The position numbers were made by a program, and so were the translations under genes. Below are positions 1 to 5,924 of a stretch of 6,733 nucleotides of DNA, piece by piece; positions within the stretch are counted from its first letter, which is position 1, and every line of letters starts with the position of its first letter. The stretch is taken from assembly GCA_028693085.1 (NCBI GenBank), contig JAQUWC010000094.1, forward strand, positions 1 through 6,733, in the 5' to 3' direction. The notes below the pieces were generated by a model that was given only the letters and a program-made list of their open reading frames with translations, searched no databases and had not been told where the DNA came from. Source of the stretch: UBA5266 sp002411545 (GTDB taxonomy: Bacteria; Bacteroidota; Bacteroidia; Bacteroidales; WCHB1-69).

Positions 1-711
1 CTCTTGATTGGCTGTTTCGGCAGCAGCAGTTATAAGTGAGCTTGGTAATCCGGCTAAATCTTCTTCCTTATCAATGATTAACTTATAAGCATTGGTAGCA
101 CTTAGCACATTGTTGCTGAATTTTAAAGATAATACGGAAAGTTCTTCGTTGATTTCACGAAAACGGGCTTGTTTTTCAACAGCTAAATTAGCACCACCAC
201 GAACAAAATCTTTATAGGTTTCTTCTAAGAGTCGCATTTGTTCTTTATCAAGTGAAAGTTTATCTTTTTGTTCGTAAACGGATTTCACTTTTTTAAATAA
301 ATCGGGATTTAAATTGATATCGTCAGCATGAGCCGAAAGCTTTGGACTGATTTCTTCGGCTAATTTGTTCATTTCATCGCTATTATCGGTTTCACACATA
401 TTAAAAAATACCATTGAAACCGTAGTTAAGAGTTCACCGCTATAGTCTAAAGCTTCGATAGTGTTTTCAAAAGTAGGCTCGTCGGAGTTGTTAACAATAG
501 CTTCGATTTCTTCTTTTTGTTGCAACATCCCTTCCTCAAAAGCCGGAAGATAATGCTCGGATTTAATGTCATTAAAAGCCGGAACACCGTAAGGCGTTTC
601 AGGTTTTGCAAAAAACGGATTGTTCATATCTAAAACTCTTTCTTGTTTTTTATCTTTGCACGATATCGATATCATGCATAAAACTAATGTGGTATAAACT
701 AATTTTTTCAT
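1..711 (-). CDS. dcp: M3-family peptidyl-dipeptidase (Dcp-like) lipoprotein, N-terminal part
   Basis: The minus-strand frame is open from an ATG at 709-711 to the window edge, giving 237 residues with no stop. The C-terminal part, including the zinc-binding HExxH of M3 peptidases, lies outside. The start MKKLVYTTLVLCMISISC reads as a signal peptide ending in a lipobox-like SIS-C, so Cys18 is the probable lipidated residue. After a short linker come stretches typical of bacterial Dcp N-terminal domains: NPFFAKPETPYGVPAF (about 31-46), HYLPAFEEGM, PTFENTIEALDYSGELL, EEISPKLSAHADDI, LLEETYKDFVRGGANL and FSNNVLSATNAYKL. Dcp enzymes remove dipeptides from peptide C termini; a lipoprotein form would act in the periplasm or at the outer membrane and help use peptides as nutrients. 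The gene is divergent from miaB and has its own promoter-like box. The family call is strong from the helical N-terminal domain alone, but catalytic competence cannot be judged here. Confidence 0.9.
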   Translation of the reverse strand, partial: MKKLVYTTLVLCMISISCKDKKQERVLDMNNPFFAKPETPYGVPAFNDIKSEHYLPAFEEGMLQQKEEIEAIVNNSDEPTFENTIEALDYSGELLTTVSMVFFNMCETDNSDEMNKLAEEISPKLSAHADDINLNPDLFKKVKSVYEQKDKLSLDKEQMRLLEETYKDFVRGGANLAVEKQARFREINEELSVLSLKFSNNVLSATNAYKLIIDKEEDLAGLPSSLITAAAETANQE

Positions 712-737
712 CTTAAATGTACTTTATATTTGAATTG

Positions 738-745
738 CAAATGTA
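738..745 (-). promoter_or_regulatory. Bacteroidota-type -7 promoter box for the dcp-like gene
   Basis: The minus strand reads TACATTTG followed by C, a full match to the -7 consensus TAnnTTTG. The box ends 26 bases before the ATG, so transcription would start near 732-735 with a leader of a little over 20 bases. No clear TTG or TTTG -33 element is seen at the expected spacing, which is the main weakness. Confidence 0.5.
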
Positions 746-883
746 CATAAATTTTTTAAATGATATAACTCGAGGGCTAAAACCAATACATTTTATTCGA
801 AAAATATCTATCATTGAATGTTCAGTCTCAATCGTTTCTTAATAATTATTCCCGGAATAGGATGATGAAGCCCTAAATTTTAG

Positions 884-891
884 TACTTTTG
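884..891 (+). promoter_or_regulatory. Bacteroidota-type -7 promoter box for miaB
   Basis: The sequence TACTTTTG followed by C matches TAnnTTTG exactly and lies only 16 bases before the miaB TTG start. It implies a very short leader, roughly 10-14 bases. An 11-base near-palindrome, CTAAATTTTAG (873-883), abuts it directly upstream. No good -33 element is visible about 20 bases upstream. Confidence 0.5.
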
Positions 892-907
892 CAAAAATTT
901 TAACTCA

Positions 908-2218
908 TTGGATACAAAGAAGCAATTATATATTGAAACCTACGGTTGTCAGATGAATTTTGCTGATAGCGAAATTGTTGCCTCTATATTATCTGACAAT
1001 TACGCTATTTGTAATGACATTCAACAAGCGGATGTAATTCTAATCAATACTTGTTCCATCCGCGAAAACGCCGAACAAAAGGTGTTGAAACGTTTGGTTG
1101 AATTAAATGCTTTATATCGCAAACATTCTTCCATCAAAATAGGATTGATAGGTTGTATGGCTGCCCGATTTGAGAAAGAATTAATAAAGAAATCGCTCGT
1201 CGATATAGTAGCCGGCCCGGACGCCTATCGTTCCTTAGCTTTATTGCTGGAAGATAGTTATCAACAGGCAACGAATACCATTCTATCAACCATCGAAACG
1301 TACGATGACATATTACCCCTTCGCTTCGACAGCAACGGCATCTCCGCTTTCATATCCATCATGCGAGGATGTAATAATTTTTGTTCCTATTGTGTCGTCC
1401 CATATACCCGTGGCAGAGAACGTAGCCGTAATCCAAAAACCATCATCGAAGAAGTGAAAAAACTACTTGATAAAGGATTTAAAGAAGTAACACTGTTGGG
1501 ACAAAATGTAAATTCCTATGAATGGGATGAACACATAGACTTTCCCGATTTAATGGATCAAGTGGCAAGTGTGGATAAATCCTTACGCATTCGCTTTGCC
1601 ACCTCTCACCCCAAAGACCTATCCGATAAATTGTTGCAAGTTATGGCTGCCCATCCTAACATATGTAAATCTATTCATTTACCTGCACAATCGGGGAGCA
1701 ATGCCATCTTGAAACGCATGAACCGCAAGTATACCCGCGAATGGTATTTGCAAAGAATAGATGCGATACGTCATTATATGCCCGAAGCCGGGATTTCAAC
1801 GGATATAATTGCAGGTTTTTGTGGTGAAACCGAACAAGATCATCAGGATACTCTGAGCTTAATGCAAATGGTTGCTTATGATTTTGCATTTATGTTTAAA
1901 TACTCCGAGCGTAGTGGCACCCACGCATCCAAAACATTAACAGACGATGTGCCCGATCACATTAAAACACGTCGTTTAGAAGAAATTATCACACTACAAC
2001 AACAACTTTCCCATAACAGTAATTTATCCGATTTAGGAAAATCTTTCGAGGTTTTGATTGAAGGCACTTCCAAACGTTCTCCGGATTTTTATTTCGGTCG
2101 TAATTCTCAAAATAAAGTCATTGTATTTCCTAAATTACATTATAATATTGGCGATTATGTGAATGTGAAAGTTGAAAGTTGTACCACAGCTACTTTATTG
2201 GGAAGTATCCAAGCATAA
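908..2218 (+). CDS. miaB: tRNA-2-methylthio-N6-isopentenyladenosine synthase MiaB
   Basis: This radical-SAM methylthiotransferase converts i6A37 to ms2i6A37 in tRNAs that read codons starting with U. The N-terminal domain has the three cysteines for the auxiliary 4Fe-4S cluster: Cys14 in YGCQMNFADSE, Cys49 in NTCSIRENAEQK and Cys83 in IGCMAAR. The radical-SAM cluster is held by Cys155, Cys159 and Cys162 in RGCNNFCSYCVVPYTRGRE. LGQNVNSY, HLPAQSGSN and DIIAGFCGET follow in the usual order, and about residues 372-436 form the C-terminal TRAM RNA-binding domain. At 436 residues it is of normal family length. The start is a TTG: an in-frame TAG stands at 881-883, no ATG or GTG follows in frame, and the first ATG (Met16) is inside the Cys14 motif, so TTG at 908 is effectively forced. 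There is no Shine-Dalgarno sequence. The gene stands alone on the plus strand, divergent from dcp and convergent with radC. Confidence 0.97.
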   Translation: MDTKKQLYIETYGCQMNFADSEIVASILSDNYAICNDIQQADVILINTCSIRENAEQKVLKRLVELNALYRKHSSIKIGLIGCMAARFEKELIKKSLVDIVAGPDAYRSLALLLEDSYQQATNTILSTIETYDDILPLRFDSNGISAFISIMRGCNNFCSYCVVPYTRGRERSRNPKTIIEEVKKLLDKGFKEVTLLGQNVNSYEWDEHIDFPDLMDQVASVDKSLRIRFATSHPKDLSDKLLQVMAAHPNICKSIHLPAQSGSNAILKRMNRKYTREWYLQRIDAIRHYMPEAGISTDIIAGFCGETEQDHQDTLSLMQMVAYDFAFMFKYSERSGTHASKTLTDDVPDHIKTRRLEEIITLQQQLSHNSNLSDLGKSFEVLIEGTSKRSPDFYFGRNSQNKVIVFPKLHYNIGDYVNVKVESCTTATLLGSIQA

Positions 2219-2232
2219 TTTACAGCATGCTT
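2211..2232. terminator. Possible bidirectional hairpin spanning the miaB and radC stop codons
   Basis: AAGCAT (2211-2216) and ATGCTT (2227-2232) form a perfect 6-bp inverted repeat around a 10-base loop. Both stop codons, miaB TAA at 2216-2218 and radC TAA on the minus strand at 2220-2222, fall inside it. It is the only obvious hairpin at this convergent junction. The stem is short and neither strand has a good U-tract after it, so intrinsic termination is doubtful. Confidence 0.25.
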
Positions 2233-2903
2233 TCATCGGCAAAACTGTAATAGGCATTGGATGTTGCAATGATATGATCGACTAATTCAACATGTAGGAT
2301 ATTTGACAACATATATATTTCTTTCGTTAATTTAATATCTGTTTCGCTGGGTTGTATATTTCCTGAAGGATGATTATGGCAAAGGATAAAACCGGCCGCT
2401 TTTCCGGAAATAATGTGACGAAAAATTTTCTTGGGATCGGCAACAGTACTACTGAGTCCACCTACGCCTATGAGCTTTTTCCCAATAATCTGTTTATTGG
2501 TTTTCAATAAAATAATCCAAAATTCTTCATGTGATAATTCCGCTATGTTGGAGTATATATAATTATAGGCTATTTTACTATTGGTTATTTGCTTTAGCAC
2601 GATAGCTTCAGTTTCTCTTCTTCTTCTCCCCAACTCAAGAGCTGCGGTAATAGTAACTGCCTTTGCCTCACCGATTCCTTTGTAAAGCATCAATTCCGAA
2701 ATATCCAAACGGGATAATTCTGCCAAATTGTTATTACAATCGGCTAATATGCGTTTGGACAAATCAACGGCGCTTTCCTCTCTGTTGCCTGAGGCGATTA
2801 ATATGGCTAATAATTCCACTTCCGACAAGGACATAGGTCCTTTAGTCATCATTTTTTCACGCGGACGGTCACTTTCCGCCCATTTGGGTATGCTTGATTT
2901 CAT
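2220..2903 (-). CDS. radC: RadC-family JAB/MPN-domain protein (UPF0758)
   Basis: The 227 residues are the normal full length for RadC. The N-terminal third carries the family opening (PKWAESDRPREKM, then LSEVELLAILIASG) and a helix-hairpin-helix-like segment, LMLYKGIGEAKAVTI (about 71-85), suggesting nucleic-acid contact. The C-terminal JAB/MPN domain (about 104-227) has the JAMM metal signature: a glutamate at 126 or 127 (HEEFW), His176 and His178 in CHNHPSG, Ser186 and Asp189. This predicts a metal-dependent hydrolase fold, but the biochemical role is unsettled; the original claim that RadC is a DNA-repair protein in E. coli was later withdrawn. It is the last gene of a probable three-gene unit, 35 bases after the nucleotidyltransferase stop. 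That gap holds no promoter box and no Shine-Dalgarno, only A-rich sequence before the ATG. The stop codon is one base from that of convergent miaB. Confidence 0.95.
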   Translation of the reverse strand: MKSSIPKWAESDRPREKMMTKGPMSLSEVELLAILIASGNREESAVDLSKRILADCNNNLAELSRLDISELMLYKGIGEAKAVTITAALELGRRRRETEAIVLKQITNSKIAYNYIYSNIAELSHEEFWIILLKTNKQIIGKKLIGVGGLSSTVADPKKIFRHIISGKAAGFILCHNHPSGNIQPSETDIKLTKEIYMLSNILHVELVDHIIATSNAYYSFADESML

Positions 2904-2938
2904 AGTGTAGTTTTTAATTTCTAATTATATGTATGGCA

Positions 2939-3655
2939 TTATGTGTGTTCTTCTTCAAAAGCAGCTAACGACTCTAATTTTCCAACATCCCTCCAATCGC
3001 CGTAATTATGTATATATCCTTTGATGCATTGCTCCTTGGCAATGTATAAATAAAAATCGGTAATTGAAAAAATTTGCTCTGCAAAAAAATAACGAACGAT
3101 TTCCGGCGAAAGTATATGTATGCCACTAAAAGCATAAGGTTTCATTACTCCTTTTGTCTCTTTTATGATGATTTTCTCTTGGCTTTTAAGATTATAATGA
3201 CCGCTTAAACACATGTTTTCATCAAAAAGAAAATAACGTTGGGTCTCCCTTTCTCTGACGGCCAAGGTAGCTAATGCAGACTGTTGTTCATGGTAAGCAT
3301 ACATTTCTTTTAGATTTATATCGCTGATAATATCTACATTATACACAAAAAAAGCTCTATTATCGTTGAAAAAGTGTGCTGCTTTCTTAATGCCTCCACC
3401 CGTATCAAGTAATTGCATGCTCTCGTCGGAAATAGATATATTCGCATCAAATCGATGGGAATGGATAAATTCAATCATTAAAGGGGCAAAATGATGTACA
3501 TTGATGATAATATCCGTTACACCCGCTTGGGTTAGCTTTTGAATGCTGTGTTCTAAGAGAGTTTTTCCATTAATTTCAACCAGGGCTTTGGGTTTATCGA
3601 CCGTTAAATGTTTGAGTCTGGTCCCTAATCCGGCAGCCAAAATCATTGCTTTCAT
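2939..3655 (-). CDS. Sugar-phosphate nucleotidyltransferase, MurU-like
   Basis: This 238-residue single-domain protein is of the NTP_transferase fold that joins a sugar 1-phosphate to a nucleoside triphosphate, releasing pyrophosphate. The nucleotide-binding signature AAGLGTRLKHLTVDKPKAL occupies residues 7-25, with Arg13 and Lys23 as expected catalytic contacts. LDTGGGIKKA (83-92) and the metal-binding region YNVDIISD with Asp108 follow; FSGIHILSP and GDWRDVGKLESL (Asp223) close the sugar-binding half. The short length, TGGGI and the C-terminal WRDVG resemble MurU, the N-acetylmuramate-1-phosphate uridylyltransferase of cell-wall recycling, more than the longer glucose-1-phosphate enzymes. 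The usual NGD is NVD here. MurU works with a sugar kinase (AmgK), and none is in the window, so no substrate or symbol is assigned. The ATG overlaps the upstream membrane-protein stop as ATGA, which points to translational coupling. The enzyme is expected to be cytoplasmic. Confidence 0.85.
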   Translation of the reverse strand: MKAMILAAGLGTRLKHLTVDKPKALVEINGKTLLEHSIQKLTQAGVTDIIINVHHFAPLMIEFIHSHRFDANISISDESMQLLDTGGGIKKAAHFFNDNRAFFVYNVDIISDINLKEMYAYHEQQSALATLAVRERETQRYFLFDENMCLSGHYNLKSQEKIIIKETKGVMKPYAFSGIHILSPEIVRYFFAEQIFSITDFYLYIAKEQCIKGYIHNYGDWRDVGKLESLAAFEEEHT

Positions 3656-4653
3656 ATACTTGTGCTTTTTATTTTTTTGATAGCGCTTTTTGTTATAAAT
3701 AAACGATTAAAGGTTTCCTCTTTCATATTTCTAGTCAAACGGACAATAACAAAAGTAATGATAAAAGCCATGATAAAACGGAAAATAATGACCCCGGAAT
3801 AATGCCCGCCCATCCCTAACATCAAAAGGGTGTCTTCGAAAATGCTGTGAAAAAGACCCATTAATATTAATGAATAAAAGATATCTTTAGGCTTTAGTTG
3901 TTTTTGCCTGCTTTCTTCAATTACCAAACCTCCTCCGTAAGCAATGCCCAGTGTCAATCCGATGATGGTGATAGGCAACACCTCTTCGCTGATACCCAAA
4001 GATTTTATAATCGGATGCAGGGCTTGATTGATGCGTCGCATGAATCCTGTCATCTCCAAGATACGCATGGCAAGTATCAAACTGAAAATTATACAGATAA
4101 TAATCAGATAATTTTTTAACTCATTTAATATCCAAGCCTTCCAGGAAGGATCTTGTACCATAAAAGTTTTGGATAAATGTACAGGTTCTTGTAATACATG
4201 AAAAGTGGAATAGATAAACGACAATAGCATGCCAAATAAAATTCCACAACCGAAACGAAACAACAACATAAACCCAAATTTTACTCCGGCCTTTTGAGCA
4301 ATTTTCAATTCGATGGGGAAGGTATGGGCTATTAAAACCATGGTAAGTAAAACCGTGAGTTGTGCCGAACTTAAAGGCTCCGAAAGCGAAGGATAGATGG
4401 CAAATAAGGATAATAATCCACCATAAATGTTCACAATCATGGAAGTAATCCATACCAACGACATTTCAGCCGGTAATCCACACAGTTTCATAACCGGATC
4501 CAAATACGTACTGATATAAGGAAGAATGTTAAACTCCTGTATGAAACGTATGATAATTGAAATAGGAATCATGAGTTTAAACAATATCCAACAGGTTTTT
4601 AAACTACGTTTAGAAGTATAAATCAATAAATCCTTAAGAAACTTCAAAGGCAT
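3652..4653 (-). CDS. Nucleoside-recognition (Gate) domain integral membrane protein
   Basis: This 333-residue, very hydrophobic protein appears to have eight or more membrane segments and no cleavable signal. It resembles the Gate (nucleoside recognition) family, which includes spore maturation proteins SpmA and SpmB and the gate regions of FeoB and nucleoside transporters. Two related halves are visible. LDPVMKLCGLPAE (51-63) matches LHPIIKSLGISEE (212-224), each followed by a glycine-rich helix end (YGG at 77-79, YGGG at 239-242). His110 with Glu115 and Arg133-Phe134 match His269 with Glu273-Asp274 and Arg292-Phe293, at an offset of 159-161. The C-terminal tail is lysine-rich and probably cytoplasmic. 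A transport role is likely by family, but the solute is unknown and 'nucleoside' is only the domain name. It heads the unit with the nucleotidyltransferase (4-base overlap) and radC, behind a -7 box at 4701-4708. No Shine-Dalgarno is seen. Confidence 0.85.
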   Translation of the reverse strand: MPLKFLKDLLIYTSKRSLKTCWILFKLMIPISIIIRFIQEFNILPYISTYLDPVMKLCGLPAEMSLVWITSMIVNIYGGLLSLFAIYPSLSEPLSSAQLTVLLTMVLIAHTFPIELKIAQKAGVKFGFMLLFRFGCGILFGMLLSFIYSTFHVLQEPVHLSKTFMVQDPSWKAWILNELKNYLIIICIIFSLILAMRILEMTGFMRRINQALHPIIKSLGISEEVLPITIIGLTLGIAYGGGLVIEESRQKQLKPKDIFYSLILMGLFHSIFEDTLLMLGMGGHYSGVIIFRFIMAFIITFVIVRLTRNMKEETFNRLFITKSAIKKIKSTSI

Positions 4654-4700
4654 GAATCGTATTATTTAACAAGTAATTATCCTTCGCAAGAATTGAAAAG

Positions 4701-4708
4701 CAAAAGTA
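4701..4708 (-). promoter_or_regulatory. Bacteroidota-type -7 promoter box for the Gate-protein unit
   Basis: The minus strand reads TACTTTTG followed by C, identical to the miaB box. It lies in the 65-base gap between hemW and the Gate-protein gene. Transcription would start near 4694-4698, giving a leader of about 41-45 bases. A -33 element would fall inside the 3' end of hemW, but no TTTG is found at the right spacing. The box also sits in the loop of a short inverted repeat (4696-4714). Confidence 0.5.
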
Positions 4709-4718
4709 GCTTTTTTCC

Positions 4719-5867
4719 TTATATAAAAAGAGTCGAAGCCACAAAATCGGCAAATAATCTCCCCTTTTCCGTTAAACGTAAATCGGTTTCCGTGAGTATA
4801 TAATACGCTTGAGGGATGCTTGATAATTGTTGTTGTAAATGTTTTACATAGTGATTTCCTAATTGTGATTGTATATACGACAGTTTGCACCCTTTGAGGG
4901 TCCGAAGCGAGGTCATCACATATTCATTGTAACGCATATCCAAAGTCAGGATTTCCTTTTCAAACAAAACATCTTCGGCCGTGGTATGATATTGTATTGG
5001 ATCGGATATGTTATCCATGAACGAAATATACTTCTGTATATCGGCAATATTCCATTGCCGATGTATCCTATCGTAGGAATGAGCTCCCGGACCTAAACCG
5101 ATGTATTTTTTGTTTTCCCAATAGGCACTATTGTGTTTGGAAGCATAACCGGATTTGCAAAAATTAGATATTTCATAATGTATAAAATGATTCGATTGGG
5201 CAAAAGAAGTTAAATATTCATATTGTTCCATCGTTTCATCTTCGGAAGGAAGCAGATGTTTTTTATTTCGTACACTTTCGAATAAGGAAGTATCCTTTTC
5301 TAAACTTAATTGATAACAAGAAAGATGAGGTATATTTTTAAGTTTTTCGAGGTTATGTTTCCATTTTGACAAGCTCAAACCCGGAAAACCATACATCAAA
5401 TCGACCGATAAATTTGTAAATCCATGTTTATATGCATGATCTATACAGGTTTCGGCTTGCTTTGCCGTATGTAAACGATTCAAGGTGCGTAAATCATCCT
5501 CATAAAACGACTGGACACCTATACTCAACCGATTCACTCCACAGTCTTTCAATTTACGGATATACTCTTCATTCAAACTGTCGGGATTGGCTTCGAGGCT
5601 TATTTCGGCGCCGACGTCCAACTTGAAAATGGAAGAGACGGTATGTATGATGTCTTGTATATGATTAATCGATAGTAAAGATGGCGTACCTCCTCCTATA
5701 TATAAACTATGCGCCAACTCGCCCGTGAAATATGCTGAGCGAAACCACATTTCCTTCTTTAAAGCACTCACATAAGCAGAGATTAAAGAAGTATCGCATA
5801 CGGAATAGAACGTACAATATGCGCATTTACGTACACAAAAAGGAATATGGATATATACAGCTGACAT
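4719..5867 (-). CDS. hemW: Radical-SAM heme chaperone HemW
   Basis: At 382 residues this is of normal HemW length. The radical-SAM cysteines are Cys11, Cys15 and Cys18 in PFCVRKCAYCTFYSVC, with a further Cys24. YIGGGTPSLL (56-65), EANPDSL, RLSIGVQSF (113-121) and DLMYGFPG (156-163) follow. The heme-binding HNxxYW motif is present as HNSAYW (245-250), between YEISNF and GLGPGAHSY (257-265); this marks HemW rather than the coproporphyrinogen dehydrogenase HemN, whose N-terminal cysteine motif also differs. The C-terminal 100 residues, ending in LTEKGRLFADFV, are the HemW C-terminal domain. Characterised HemW proteins bind heme and deliver it to target proteins such as respiratory enzymes; many older annotations call this gene hemN. 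The ATG is directly before the conserved SAVYIHIPFC. It follows rlmN by 57 bases on the same strand, and no TAnnTTTG box lies between them, so co-transcription is likely. Confidence 0.95.
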   Translation of the reverse strand: MSAVYIHIPFCVRKCAYCTFYSVCDTSLISAYVSALKKEMWFRSAYFTGELAHSLYIGGGTPSLLSINHIQDIIHTVSSIFKLDVGAEISLEANPDSLNEEYIRKLKDCGVNRLSIGVQSFYEDDLRTLNRLHTAKQAETCIDHAYKHGFTNLSVDLMYGFPGLSLSKWKHNLEKLKNIPHLSCYQLSLEKDTSLFESVRNKKHLLPSEDETMEQYEYLTSFAQSNHFIHYEISNFCKSGYASKHNSAYWENKKYIGLGPGAHSYDRIHRQWNIADIQKYISFMDNISDPIQYHTTAEDVLFEKEILTLDMRYNEYVMTSLRTLKGCKLSYIQSQLGNHYVKHLQQQLSSIPQAYYILTETDLRLTEKGRLFADFVASTLFI

Positions 5868-5924
5868 CTCTACATGTTACTTAAATTATCTTCATAAACA
5901 TTCAAATCCTGAATGAATGAAAAA

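Larger units (their letters stand above)
712..907. other. Divergent intergenic region between dcp-like gene and miaB
   Basis: These 196 AT-rich bases separate two divergent genes and contain the two -7 boxes at 738-745 and 884-891, facing outward. Between the boxes are only weak symmetries: TGAATGTTCA (815-824) and an ATTGA/TCAAT pair (813-832). No ORF, tRNA or strong hairpin is seen. A box reading TATATTTG on the plus strand (725-732) also matches the consensus but has no suitable gene close downstream. Confidence 0.6.

Noticed and set aside
725..732. Plus-strand TATATTTG as a second miaB promoter
   Set aside because: It matches the consensus but lies over 170 bases before miaB, just outside the dcp start, and has no -33 element; a closer match exists at 884-891.
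1671..1889. 72-residue frame antisense to miaB
   Set aside because: It is opposite conserved miaB motifs (HLPAQSGSN, IIAGFCGET), has no promoter box and no family motif.
4121..4453. 110-residue minus-strand reading frame inside the Gate-protein gene
   Set aside because: It is a frame-shifted shadow of a gene with clear membrane segments and an internal repeat; its own sequence shows no family motif and no start context.
4666..4890. 74-residue minus-strand frame running over the hemW stop into the gap
   Set aside because: Two thirds is an out-of-frame shadow of hemW, with no start signal or recognisable domain.
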